A DNA stretch of 64,000 bases from Pictodentalium vernedei. Lineage: Eukaryota > Mollusca > Scaphopoda > Dentaliida > Dentaliidae. Of this stretch, positions 34,917-45,964 are shown piece after piece. The notes below the pieces were generated by a model. It was given only the letters and a program-made list of their open reading frames with translations, did not search any database and was not told the DNA's origin. The position numbers and the translations under genes are program-made. How positions within the stretch are numbered: the first letter of the stretch is position 1; every line of letters starts with the position of its first letter. The DNA is taken from contig CM062289.1 of NCBI GenBank assembly GCA_031216915.1, positions 395,772,674 to 395,836,673 on the forward strand, read 5' to 3'.

Positions 34917-36789
34917 AGCAGTTACTTTTTTGGTTCATCAATGCGGTCATCGAAATGATGACGACTATGATTTGAGTGTGTTCGTTTAGCCGGAATATGT
35001 TCGTTCAAAATGGCATTCAGTTTCTGAAGCTTATTCGAGTATTTTTTTTTATACCAAGCAATACATTTACCATCGCAAACATCCAGGGAGTGCTTAACTG
35101 TTTTCTTGTGTGTATTTTATATAGATGACGAGTTAAAACTTTGTCCATGCTTCTTGTTTCTGTTAGGATTTTTACAACACTCTCAATTGGCTTGTTAGAG
35201 GGTGCCGTATTTTCAATCATGGGTCAATGTACGAAGCCTCATCTGCCTCATGTAACAGAGAACAAGTGACACACGAGGGGTAAACTCTCTCGTCGGAGAC
35301 GTACCCACCCCCCCCCCCCTTCCCATGGAAAATTTTTGAAACAATGATATGTCAGTGTAACACCAGGGCAGATTCTTCGCACGTGACCACCAAAATATTC
35401 ACAGTTTGGTATGGACTCGTTAACATTTTGAAAGAAGGTATATAACGGCACACACAGCAGGAGGGAGACCCACACTTGAGCTAACAATATATGCATGGGG
35501 TTCGGCATTATTCGTGATCACAGACAGAGGTAGTGAATGCCACGGACGTGAAAGCAGTTACTTATTCCCAGTCCCTTATTCGATATTCTTCAACCCTCTG
35601 GGGACCTCTTTTTGCAGATGACAGTCTGCTTACTTTCTGGCTTGATACAAAGTAAATAAATGAAAGAGAAAGAAACCTTGTCTTTGACTTCTAGTCGCCA
35701 ATTATTATCGCCGACACTTAATCGGATTTAGTTCGCTTCAGAAAGAACTTGAACGCTTCTCGTCCAATAAAATTTTGCGAAAAGGAAATGTGGCTGTCTG
35801 CAAGGAAACGATACATAGAATGTCATTTTAGTTGGGGCTTAGTGATAAATTGCTCTTACAGTCCCAGTGGCGGCTCAGTGACCTCAGAGCCCGTGTGTAG
35901 AACATTATTTTGAATATGGGTCCAAAACTGCAAAATGCTTGAGTGCAGGATCGCAGGAGAGTGAAATCACACGGGAGAATTTCGCATCTTTTTTTTTCTT
36001 CAGTTGTACAATTATTAATGGTGGATTTCCCCGTGAGCTGAACAGTCGATTGACTCGAAATTAGTGTGCCTTTGTGGGTGAAAAATAACTATAGGCTACA
36101 AAAATTGTAACAAGATTAAACATTTTCCAACTGTTTGAAATCACTGCCCAAGTGTTTTGTCTCCTAAAGATAGCTTGGTCAGGACACATGCTCTTAGATC
36201 GCAAAACTTGAAACATTAAGGTGCGTTTAGAAGAAGTCACAAAATTACTGTAGATATGATTTGTGGTCGTAAAATAACGCAACTGTTGAGCTCACTGACA
36301 GTGTTATAGCGTTGTGGCAGAATGATACTACAACTTATTCTGTTTTTCCTGATGGGAATTCCTCTCTGGTACTATCAGCAAATCCATGTAAAGCCAGATT
36401 CCGAATTTCTAACCGATAACGAGGTATAGCCCCCCCCCCCCTCACCCCCACCCCACCAAAAAGTAATAAAAAATATCGAAACCGATGCTGAAATCCAAAT
36501 TCCAATACCGCCCAATCTCTATAGTATGGACTTAGATACCCCACATTTTTAGGAACTTTAAAAGACAAAGGACTTCTTGGTTGAATTCAAATATTAGTTT
36601 TAATGTTGTTTTTGCGAAAGAACATTGAAAAGACACTCCGCAAAAACAATCTATACTATTTCCAATTCTGATACTCTTTAATTGATTTGTTTCAATCATT
36701 ATATATTTATTGGTGTTTAGGATCACTTTCAACATCTTTGGCTATATCATGAACGCAACATAGGCATGGAATCATGTTTAGCCAATTAT
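34917..36789. other. long stretch without recognised features
   Basis: Only short frames; a C run at about 35309-35318 and another at about 36430-36441. No repeat family seen elsewhere in the window matches clearly. It may be unique intergenic or intronic DNA. Confidence 0.4.
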
Positions 36790-36890
36790 TTATACCTAAG
36801 CTGCCCACTTTAGCGGACTACACCACCCCTTGCTTTGGTTACCGGGTCCTATTTTAGCAATGAAGAAAAACTTGTTTACAACACCAGTAG
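36790..36890 (-). repeat. dispersed repeat P, degenerate copy
   Basis: CTGCCCACTTTAGCGGACT, ACCGGGTCCTATTTTAG and CTTGTTTACAACACC follow the order seen at 59208-59300 with many changes. Confidence 0.5.
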
Positions 36891-36904
36891 TAGGAGAGGG
36901 ATGG

Positions 36905-37142
36905 AGCCCGGCCCAGACCCCGTGAGTGACGTCATTGTCACGTGACCTAGTGACGTCATGTTTGGTTGTCATGGTAGCCCCGCGTAAGCAGAGCGGCCAT
37001 CTTGTGACGTCATCCCCATAGTGATACGTGGTCCTAGCGGGCATGCGCAGTGCGTGTTGTTAGGGCGATACGCGTTTCCGACGGCCATTTTGTATACTGG
37101 GGGCCGCCATCTTGGAATCTAAGGTAGCATGTGGTTGCTATG
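36905..37142 (+). promoter_or_regulatory. promoter-like module A, copy 2
   Basis: GTGACGTCAT twice, GTCACGTGACC, CTTGTGACGTCATCC, GGCATGCGCAGTGCG (NRF1-like) and GGCCGCCATCTTGG (YY1-like), in the same order and spacing as at 32755. It is broken at 37142 by a 718-base insert; collinearity with the other copies resumes at 37861. Confidence 0.65.
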
Positions 37143-37860
37143 GTCTCGTTTCCTATTAAAAGGTCATTTCCGAGGTTATTGGATATCCGCAGCCAAATGG
37201 CTATTTTGAGCTATAGTTTTGGTTTGTGGTGGTGTGGATTTAGTAAATAATTCTCATTAATGGTGATATGGCCAAAATAATCTGTTGATGGTCTTGATTC
37301 AAACTGTGTACTGTCAAGTGCATTTCAATTGGGGGCCAAGGTCACATGGAAGTGTTAAATGACTAACCCAGACCTGTTTGGGACCTGACAATTTGCAGTT
37401 TACAAATGGGACAATTTTGGTGTAAATTTGCTTTGAGAAAGCCTTCTGAAAAAATGAATAAGAAACCCATATGTTTTTTATTTGTCAGAATGATCATGTT
37501 ATGCTGTAAAATCCTCAGTGGAGGAATGAGGAATTTCTATAACAGTTTTATCACCATCGATGCACGAAAATTGGAAATTTATCCCCAAAATGAGAAAATT
37601 TTGACCATTTTGAGCCATTTTTTTAGTCATCAACTGTGTCATTCAGCTGAGTGTATTTGAGCGATATTGTAAGATTGTTGTTGTGTACAGTTGTCTCCAG
37701 AAAGGGCCAAATTCAGAGCTTCCAGAAACTATATACATTGTGAGTATTGTGAATAGGGGAAGTAAATTAAATGCGAAATATCCTCGGCAGTGTTAATGAG
37801 AAGCTGCACATTTTTTGAAAAGCCGACGATTTCACCTGAATAACAACAGTAACGAGACCC
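37143..37860. mobile_element. 718 bp TIR insert in module A/B
   Basis: Starts GTCTCGTTTCC and ends GTAACGAGACCC, a ~10-base inverted repeat. The flanks read ...GCTATG and ATGTTACCC, a candidate ATG target duplication; the intact site in copy 1 reads GCTATGTGACC. Only short frames, so it is probably a MITE. Confidence 0.6.
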
Positions 37861-38117
37861 ATGTTACCCAAAACCTTACAAGACATGGGTATGTTCGATT
37901 TAATGGGAGTAAATCTATTTGCCACAAATAACCCGACAAACCCTCCAAATCACCAAAATCCACCCAAAATTACCGAAACGGACTTGCATTCCCATTTTAT
38001 CGGGTTAGCACGTAGTGCTATAGTACCGAGAGGGCCCCGGGGTACGATCGATTGAATAGGGGTACATCTAATTACCCAAAGAGACCTGACAAGTTGTATT
38101 AGTTCTGATTCTTTCAG
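37861..38117 (+). repeat. large dispersed repeat, linker and module B start, copy 2
   Basis: CCCTCCAAATCACC, GCACGTAGTGCTATAG, CCGAGAGGGCCCC, CAAGTTGTATTAG and GATTCTTTCAG are all found in reverse order in copy 3 (46300-46080). It ends exactly where the LINE begins. Confidence 0.75.
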
Positions 38118-38954
38118 TTCAATAACACCTTATTTTAACGAAGAACTTCAAAAAATATTCGAATGGTGCTCTGTGAACGAGTTGATGCTGAATGCTAAAA
38201 AAACCTCATACATTATACTTAATCCAACAAAAGGAAGGAATACTGATTCCCGTCATGAGGTAAAAATAAATAACCAAGTTATTAAAAAGGTCGGAGACAA
38301 CGAACCAGAAAAATCCATAAAGTTTTTGGGAATAAGCCTCGATGAACATTTATCCTACAAAGCCCACATATCCCGAATAAGCTCGAAAATAGCGCGAGCA
38401 AACTATAGTCTCAACAAAGTAAAAAATATTCTCCCCCATCGAGTCCTGAAGACATGTGTATGGTTCACAGCCATTTAATATATGGAATCGTAACATGGGG
38501 GAGTTCGAAAGCAATTAATAAATTAGCTATTATGCAGAAGCGTTCATTACGAATTATCAATAACAAAAAATACAACTCTCATACTGACCCTCTGTTCAAG
38601 AAGGATGAAATCCTCAAAGTTGACGATTTGTTTAAACTACATGCATTGCTGTTCATGTTTAACTGGCACAAAGGCCAATTACCTTCTTCCTTTAATGATA
38701 TGTTCAACGTAAACGACAATTCGTCAGGTAGAACAACCAGACAGTCTGGACTTCTGAACATAGAAAAAACACGAAACCGTACCTTAGATAAACTTCCATT
38801 ATACACGTTCCCGAAATTATGGAATGCTCTAGACGTCACTGTTCGAAATATTAACAATAGAACCGCCTTTAGACGCAAATTAACCTCCGATTTTATTTCT
38901 TCCTACTCCAATTATGTCCGGTGTAATAACCCTTATTGCCCAGAATGTACATAA
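38118..38954 (+). pseudogene. LINE reverse transcriptase, C-terminal relic
   Basis: The coding part of the LINE above. It lacks the endonuclease and palm motifs, and one frameshift lies near 38455 between VLKT and HSHLIYG. The closing CxNPxCPxC motif is shared with the second LINE at 40081-44545, which shows that the two belong to one family. Confidence 0.88.
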
Positions 38955-39660
38955 TAAAAATCAGTATTTTCATTAAATTACCAAGAAGAACTTATCAAAA
39001 AGAACTTATACACACAAGTTATGCTCTGTGTCCCATTCTGGTATCCTCGTCCTGTACAACCTGCAAATCCTTCGATTTGTTCCGTGAATATGCATCAATA
39101 ATTTACGTGTCATGCCGACTGTCACACCGTGAGGTACCGCTGGGGTAGCCGTTCCAGTTTAAACTGAAACGGGCTGATTCACCGCTATTTGCGCCCCACC
39201 GTGTGTCAGCCGATGTGGACCTCCCATTAACAGACTTGTATTATTCCAAGATTTATACGATAGTTTATGACGGGATCTGTTGCTACTGTTTGCTACCATG
39301 AACTGTGTTAACAATATATTAAGCAGGTTGTTTCGGGATATTAGCAATATTGAGGTACCAGTCGTCCGCTGGAATCTATAATTATTTCCCCCTAACTTAT
39401 TTTTTATACGAGAACAAATTATTGGCAAAAGAATATGAACACCCACCCATCCCTCATTAGGAATTAGACTAACTACTTCAAGTCCGATCACTTCATCACA
39501 GTCTGTTGCGATTTTTATTTTTCTAGGGAGTGTCAGGTAGACAGCCAATCTGGCTATGTCACTTCCCACGGTATGCTGAATACATTATCTGTAAAACATT
39601 TATCTGTAAAACGTTTTTATATGTATACCGTAAATAAAGAATCTGAATCTGAATCTGAAT
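38118..39660 (+). mobile_element. 5-prime truncated LINE (CR1/L2-like)
   Basis: Encodes the C-terminal part of a non-LTR reverse transcriptase. It opens at the junction with the thumb-side reading FNEELQKIFEWCSVNELMLN, then KSIKFLGISLDEHLSYKAHI, ISSKIARANYSLNKVKNILP, HSHLIYGIVTWGSSKAINK, IMQKRSLRIINNKKYNSHT, and ends CNNPYCPECT followed by a stop at about 38952. A frameshift near 38455 breaks it. The catalytic FADD block is missing through 5-prime truncation. The 3-prime end is a short GAATCT repeat, as is usual for CR1-group elements. Confidence 0.88.
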
Positions 39661-40080
39661 CCTCTGCTTCTATCTATCTATCCTATAGCGTTTGTCTTAC
39701 CGACCCTTTTCTTCTGGAGTATACTGCAGTGGAGTAGAAGAGCCTTCCAGTTGGGACAGTTTTGTTACTATAAATAGGGTTTCTGGTCTGTTCTGGTTAG
39801 TTCACACCCTATTCCAAGTACTCTTGTTCTTGTTTCATTTATCCAATCAGTTCACTTTATTGCAGGTAACTAATCAGATTGCTTGACTGTTACTTGTTTG
39901 ACCCAGCCTTCTAGGCCATTCGGAGACATACCTATCCCAAATTCTCCTAATGATCTATCGAGCAATTACTGAAAAGTCATTGCTCGAGTGACTCGAATCC
40001 CGTCGAGCAAATGAGCTACAGAGCAATGTAGGTAATGGTAGGTAAGACAAAAGCTACAGCATAGACAGAAGCAGAGGATC
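39661..40080 (+). repeat. module B/C segment with inverted ends between two LINEs
   Basis: The left end CCTCTGCTTCTATCTATC and TTTGTCTTACC is mirrored at the right end (GGTAAGACAAAAGC, ATAGACAGAAGCAGAGG). In between is module B (GGAGTATACTGCAG, CTGGTCTGTTCTGG, TTTATCCAATCAGTTCAC) and a GAGTGACTCG block near 39980-40010. LINE 3-prime ends abut both sides in opposite orientation. Confidence 0.7.
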
Positions 40081-41386
40081 GACAGATAGACAGATATTTA
40101 TTCGTTCAGTAGCATACAGGAAGTACAATGATTACAGTCACATAATTCAATTAATATATAACATGCTGTGTCCTATTGGGAGATGACATAGCCAGATTGG
40201 CTGTCTTCCTGTCATCTCCCTAAGGAATGTATTGCAACACTGTTTACGGGCCCAGACTATCGACGTTCTTATGAAAATCCTCTCATCGGTTATAGAGAAT
40301 TTGCTTTGTAAGGGTTGTGCTAGACTTGGCAATTAAAGTGCTTTCTTGACTTTCTGCTTGGGGCCTTCTGAATTTGTGCGGCATATGAAGCGACCTAAAT
40401 TGGGTAGTTCGAGTAAGGGAGTTATACAAATTTGCTTCGATCCATTATTCATCTTGAGTGCGACCCATAGCTAAAAGACATCCTCAGGTCATTTAACGCG
40501 GACAGGATGGATAGAGCAACTTGGGGGAAGTATTTCTTTTCGTCTGGTCATTTAATTTGTTCATGTATAGGCAAAGTAAAGCAGAGGACGTGTTATGACT
40601 GTATCCAAAATAGCAACAGCACACTCCCTCTCAATCCGGGGGGGGGGGGGGGGGAGGTGAGAATGGGTCGTACTACCGCTGACGTGATCACCGTCGCCAT
40701 GGTGTCGTATATAGTGCAATCTGGACAATAGGGATTGTTACATTCAACATTGTCTGAATAAAGTGCTAGAAGCCTAGACTACATCTTTTTAAATACATTT
40801 CTATTGTTCGTCGTACGTAGTTGTCTATCTAGCGCATTCCAAATTCTGGGATACAGGTTAATAGGAAGGCGGTCCAGGGCTTTTGTCCTTGTTCTAGTTA
40901 GAGAAGATCACATTGTCTAGTGGTTCCGACAGGCATACTAGCTACTCTGAAGAAGTTATCAAATGACTGGGGCAGATTGTTATTTTTCCAGTCAAAACAT
41001 GGAGTTTATACAGGTCGGTCACCTCGAGTATTTTGTCCCTTTTGAAGAGTGGTTCTGTGTGGGCATTATACTTTTTGTTAATAATTATGCGTAGCGCACG
41101 TTTTTGAAGAGTAAGAATTTTATTGATAGATCTCGAATTTCCGCATGCTTGGATTCCATATACTAAGTGACTGTGTATCAGAGCGAATTATAGTGTTCTC
41201 ATAGCTTCGTGAAGAATGATTGCCTTAACCTTGTTAAGGGCAAAGTTTGCGCACGCAATCTTGGAACAAAGTCGAGATATGGGAGCGTTATATGATAGAG
41301 AGTTTTCAATGAATATACCAAGAAATTTCAGTGATTTTTCAGCTTCATTTGGTCTAACCTTATTTATTACTTGGTTGTTGAAAATA
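40081..41386 (-). mobile_element. LINE 2, 3-prime part (RT C-terminus)
   Basis: The minus strand reads KSLKFLGIFIENSLSYNAPI, ACANFALNKVKAI, HSHLVYGIQACGNSRSINK, LQKRALRIIINKKYNAHTEP, LFKRDKILEVTDLYKLHVL and ends CNNPYCPDCT. This is the same family as 38118-39660. A G run interrupts the 3-prime region near 40640. The 3-prime tail is ATCTGTCT-like and touches the inverted end at 40080. The rest of the LINE is at 43048-44545. Confidence 0.87.
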
Positions 41387-41668
41387 TACTACTCAAAGTT
41401 TGCTAAACACCAAATATTTGACACATCATTGTGAAATTTGCTTGTGACATATTTGCGACAGTTTTGGTGAATATGACTGAGGAATGTATTGAGATGGTCC
41501 CCAGTGTTTACATTAGCTCTCTTGACAGGCAGACTTTTCGTGACAGCCATGGAAAGCATGTACCTCTTGATTTTCATGATGTTTTCGTGTACTGTCTACA
41601 TGTACATGACATTTATAGAGTATTCAATCTTCATTTCAACACAAACCCTTGTGATTTAATGATTGAAT

Positions 41669-42689
41669 ATGGCGAATGCAAACGTAAGACGACATTTGTC
41701 TGAAGCAGAAATGTGGCGGGCTATAGGGATGGTGGAGCAAGGGGCTACACATCGTCAGGTTGGTGAAGCCCTTCGTGTGCACCATACGGTGAACACAAGA
41801 GCCTGGACAAGATTTCAGCAGTATGGCACATCGGTAAGACGGCATGGTGGTGGCAGAGACAGGGCAACATCTGCAGCTGAAGACCGGTTTTTGATCATTC
41901 AGGCCTGTAGGAACCGCTTTGCCACAGCGACCCAGCTTCGCAGTGACCTTCAGAATGCAGCCGGGGTAAATGTTTTGACGCAGGCTTTCCGGGCAAGGTT
42001 GCAGGAAGGTGGTCTTCGATCGAGAAGACCATGTATTCGCATTCCGCTGTCGCAGAACCACCGCCGGGCACGATATGAATGGGCCATGGGCCACGTTGTA
42101 TGGACCAAAGAAGATTGGTGAGCTGTCCTTTTTACAGATGAGTCAAGGTACTGCCTAGACCACACAGATGGTGTGTAGAGAAAACCAGGAGAGAGATTCC
42201 ATGCAGCCAACATTGCTGAGCATGACTGCTGTGGTGGAGGGTCAATCATGGTCTGGGGCGGCATCAGCTGGGATGGACGTACAGAGCTATGTGTCCTTGA
42301 AAGTGGTACATTGACAGCACAACGGTATATTGGTGAGATCCTGGGTGTCCACGTCAGATTGTATGCAGGTGCAGTGGGTGATATCATTCTGATGGACGAT
42401 AATGCCCGTCCTCATGTTACCCATTCTGTCGGGGAGTGCCGACAGAGGGAGGGGATTGAGCGTATGGACTGGCCAGCAAGATCCCCCGACTTCAATCCAA
42501 TCGAACATATCGAATGAGTTGCAGCTTGCAATTTCAGCCCGTCCAGTCCAGCCAAGAAGTGTCCAGGAGGTTGGTGCCATGCTGTTCCGCGAATGGAACA
42601 ACATCCCACAAAGAACCACCAGGAACCTGATTGGGAGCATGAGAAGGCGTTGGCAAGCTGTAATTAACAGTAATGGGTTTCATACTTGA
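41669..42689 (+). pseudogene. Tc1-like transposase
   Basis: Begins MANANVRRHLSEAEMWRAIG, with the first HTH to about residue 60 (QVGEALRVHHTVNTRAWTRF), then the second DNA-binding region (RATSAAEDRFLIIQACRN) and the catalytic core: LFTDESRYCL (Asp), GGGSIMVWGGISWDG, LMDDNARPHVTHSV (Asp) and SPDFNPIEHIE (Glu). In-frame stops are TGA 42119-42121 and TAG 42176-42178. A frameshift near 42515 leads into the C-terminal reading SVQEVGAMLFREWNNIPQRT. Almost the whole protein can be followed, so it died recently relative to the copies at 25913 and 33905. Confidence 0.93.
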
Positions 42690-42693
42690 CATT

Positions 42694-42857
42694 GAACCCA
42701 GTCCAGTTCGCTCCGTCAACCTTTTGGCATATTGAAAAATTCTCTCTTACCAATAATATCCATTTTCCATACTCGATACTGAACCCATACCAGTTCGCTC
42801 CGTCAACCTTTTGGCATACTGAAAAATTCCCTCTTACCAATAATATCCATTTTCCAT
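42694..42857 (+). repeat. 87 bp-period duplication in the Tc1 3-prime region
   Basis: CCAGTTCGCTCCGTCAACC...CCATTTTCCAT occurs at 42694-42770 and again at 42781-42857, with small differences (CATATTG against CATACTG). Confidence 0.9.
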
Positions 42858-42938
42858 GGTTATCGTATTCAAAATCTAAACAATCATGTCAAACACAAAT
42901 AAAATCTTAATTTCTGTACTTAAATCATTAAGGATATA
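42781..42938 (+). repeat. 158 bp inverted repeat, left arm
   Basis: From GAACCCATACCAGTTCGCTC to GATATA. The reverse complement is at 43902-44060 with only a few differences. This arm lies inside the Tc1 element. Confidence 0.92.
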
Positions 42939-43047
42939 ATTAAATAAGAAATATATATACACTTTTCATTACAATATTTCAACTAAAACGTAAAACAGGT
43001 TGTTGGATATACTTGGTGCTTAGTAAACTTTGTAACTTTGTGTAGTA

Positions 43048-44545
43048 TATTACTGTGAAAGAGGGCTTGCTTGTGGGGTGGATTAAACACAAAATATTAA
43101 GTTTTACTTTCATTCAACGCCAATTTATTTACGAAGATGTTTTCTAGTTCATTATTCACAATGACTGTCAGATTGTCAATGTTAGATCCTGAAGTGTGTA
43201 CGTTGGCATCATCGGCAAAAGATAAAGAGTTTAATGTTGTCGAATTACAAAGGTAATTAATAACAAAAGAGGTCCTAATATTGAACCTTGTGGAACACCA
43301 CAGATTATTTCAGCTAAGTCAGACGTGCCTTTACCCTACGCAACAAATTGGTGTCCATTTGATAGGTAACTATTGAACCAATTGTTGGAGATGCCCCTAA
43401 CTCCATCTCATTCTAGTTTTTTTCAATATGATATCATGGTTTATTGTGTCGAACGCCTTAGATAAGTCCCAAAATATCGCCAATGTTACTTTGCGTGTTA
43501 TTTGCATCGGCAGTGTACTTTAGGAGATGGCGGACAGGGTGGATAGTTGAGTGATTTTTTTCTAAACCCATATTGCCTGCTGCACAGAATTTCAAAGCGA
43601 TCGAGAAACTTATCAGCCTAATTGACATGAGGTTTTCTGAAACGTGAGAAGGATACTGATAGGCCTATATTTAGTAAAATTATGCACATCTCCCAATTTG
43701 AAAATAGGGATGACCTTTGCAATTTTCGTTTTTCCTGACACTACTCCTTCGGCAAAGGAGTTATTGATAATATGTGAGAGTGATACTACAATTGGGTTGA
43801 TTGCTTGCTTGATGAGAGTTGACGTGATATCATTACTATCTTTGCTTAATTTCGATTTCATTGACTGCACTACATTAACCATTTCGGCTGGGGTGGTTGG
43901 TTATATCTTTAATGATTTAAGTACAGAAATTAAGATTTTATTTGTGTTTGACATGATTGTTTAGCTTTTTGAATACGATAACCATGGAAAATGGATATTA
44001 TTGGTAAGAGGGAATTTTTCAGTATGCCAAAAGGTTGACGGAGCGAACTGGTATGGGTTCATGAAAATTTATTTCGAAACTCCTCATTCATGTAATCCCA
44101 AAAAGGCTTATTTGACCTAGGTAATAACTCACGTGTTTGTTTTCCCAATGTTCGCAAAAAAACCTGTTGAAATTCGGTAGCAATTTGGTTCAGATCAGTT
44201 ATTTCGCTTTCACCTTGCTTAAAAAAGGAGGGCAGTTTTGGTTTCTCGTTTTGCTTTGTTTATGCTATCGTTTTTGCCATGTTTTACGCATGTCTTTATT
44301 TTGAGCTAGAATGTTCTTATAATACATGACCTTACATTGTTTTTTCACTCTGTTGAATATTCTACAGTAATTTTTGTCGTTTTGAATATTGCAGTCACTA
44401 GGACACTTCAGTTTTTTCACATTGAATTTTCGTTTATTTAATAGCGAGATCAAGAGGCCCTTCGACATCCAAGGTTGTCTTATATTATTTGTCTTTGCTC
44501 GTGTCATAACCAAGTGAACAAAGATCGAAGTGAACATAACGCTTT
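43048..44545 (-). mobile_element. LINE 2, RT palm part
   Basis: On the minus strand: a pre-RT region (PWMSKGLLISLLNKRKFNVK near 44450), then IAKVIPIFKLGDVHNFTKYR and PIS (RT motif 1) near 43700, YGFRKNHSTIHPV near 43560, GVPQGSILGPLL at 43262-43304, and the catalytic FADDANVH at about 43200-43220. The endonuclease domain is absent. The reading is broken by stops, and by a 159-base insertion at 43902-44060 between FMNP and TTPAEMVNVV. Confidence 0.88.
43902..44060 (-). mobile_element. 158 bp inverted repeat, right arm, inserted in LINE coding region
   Basis: A reversed copy of 42781-42938. It interrupts the LINE reading exactly between two conserved blocks, so it is an insertion rather than part of the LINE. 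It may be a small MITE of which the Tc1 element also carries a copy, or a transfer of Tc1 sequence. Confidence 0.75.
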
Positions 44546-44789
44546 TGATTTAATCTTAACGCCTAAAAAATTCAATAAAGTTTTACCCTGAATAAACTAT
44601 AATCCTAATGAAAATATAACTAAGAGTTAACCCCCTTTAAACCGAACAAAACGAAGATCCAACACAACCATGATCGAAGTGAACAGGACATACTAATGAT
44701 TGAGCTAAGAATGGGTTCCATAACAAAATTTTGAACTTTATCTTTGAACCATAACAAAAGTGGTTGTTTTTCAATAGGGAAGGGGAATA
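44546..44789. other. no feature recognised
   Basis: Short stretch between the truncated LINE and the next large repeat. GATCGAAGTGAACA occurs twice (44523 and 44673). Confidence 0.4.
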
Positions 44790-44929
44790 TCCTCGAATGT
44801 TTATATCAAATCACGGAATCCCATTTTACGGAGTCGGATAAGTATTTCACTTGCGGAATCCCTTTTTAAGAATCCCTTTTTGGAAAATGCCTGTGGCTAT
44901 GGAATCCATTTTTCCTGAAATGAGGCCAC

Positions 44930-45440
44930 GAGTCGTATGTGCGAGTCACTCGTTCGAGTAATTGCTCAAGAGCCCATTTGCTCGATGGGACTAGAGTCGT
45001 TCGAGCAGTATATGGAGTCACTCGATCGAGCCATTGCTCTATAGCACATTTGCTGGATGGTATTCGAGTCGTTGAAATGTCGTTCGAGCAATGACTTTTC
45101 AGTAATTGCTCGATAGCTTATTAGAATTTGGGATAGTATGTCTTGGGGTGGCCTAGAAGGCCGAGCCAAACAGGTAAATAGTATTCTCAGATAAGTATCC
45201 TATAAAAGGTATCCTCAAATAAAACAATACCCGGCCATAGGTATCCTCAAATACCGAAATGAGGCTTAGAGTCGTATGTGCGAGTCACTCGCACAAGCAA
45301 TTGCTCTATAGCACATCCGCTTGATGGGATTCGAGTTGTTCGAGAAGTATGTGGAGTCAATCGATCGAGCAGTTGCTCGATAGCTCGTTTGCTCTATCAG
45401 ATTAGAGTCGTTCAAGCAGTGACTTATCAGTAACTACTCC
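44930..45440. repeat. GAGTGACTCG / TCGAGCAAT array
   Basis: Many variants of CGAGTCACTCG, ATTGCTCGA, GTCGTTCGAGCA and CATTTGCTCGATGGGA, partly palindromic and irregularly spaced. The TGACTC core resembles an AP-1 half site. The same motifs recur at 39960-40025 and 48030-48310. Confidence 0.8.
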
Positions 45441-45617
45441 ATTTTCTTTTGGGCTTGAGAATCGAGGCCTTTGTTGTACAGGAAAATCAAGCAATCTGAT
45501 TAGTTACCTGCAATCAAGTGAACTGATTGGATAAATGAAACAAGAACAAGAGTACTTGGAATAGGACGAGAACTAATCAGATTTAATATTACTAATAGTA
45601 ACAAAACGGTTCCAACT

Positions 45618-45964
45618 ATTTATTTATTTATTTATTGGTGTTCAGGAAGCCGGAGTACCCGAAGAGAACCACCAAGCAACGACAAGCAGCCGTCAGCTCT
45701 CGAACATTGTAACTCTGCACCGCTGTACAGGCCGGGTTAGATTGGTTGAAGACATGCGTACCATCGACGTCCAGTACGCCTTAGTACACAGCGTCATCGT
45801 GCTCCCCATGTAGGCAATCGGGGTTAAGTGCCTTGCCCAAGGACACAACGCGGGAGCGCGAATCAGTCGCTGAAATGGTCACCCATCCAACTACTAACCG
45901 CGCTCGACGTTGCTTAACTTCGGTGATCTGACGAGAACCGGTTAACGCGTCGCCACCGCGTCCC
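45618..45964 (-). mobile_element. SINE with 5S-rRNA-like head and 13 bp TSD
   Basis: The body matches the tRNA-headed SINE at 34537. On the minus strand the head instead reads CGTCAGATCACCGAAGTTAA, GCAACGTCGAGCGCGG and TTAGTAGTTGGATGGGTGAC, which are the internal control blocks of 5S rRNA. The target duplication AACGGTTCCAACT is at 45605-45617 and 45965-45977. It is a SINE3-type element fused to the local tRNA-SINE body. Confidence 0.92.

Larger units (their letters stand above)
41389..43045 (+). mobile_element. Tc1-like DNA transposon inserted in LINE 2
   Basis: 1657 bases. The left end is CTACTCAAAGTTTGCTAAAC and the right end, reversed, is CTACACAAAGTTACAAAGTTT then ACTAAGCACC. Both are flanked by TA (41387-41388 and 43046-43047), the invariant Tc1/mariner target. 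Removing it joins the LINE reading FNPPHKQALFHSNI to YFNNQVINKV. The length suits an autonomous Tc1 element. Confidence 0.9.

Noticed and set aside
39159..39569. Minus-strand open frame of about 136 codons
   Set aside because: It lies in the 3-prime untranslated part of the LINE on the other strand and shows no protein features.
45870..45964. 5S rRNA gene
   Set aside because: Only the internal promoter region is 5S-like. It is fused to a SINE body and bounded by a 13 bp target duplication.
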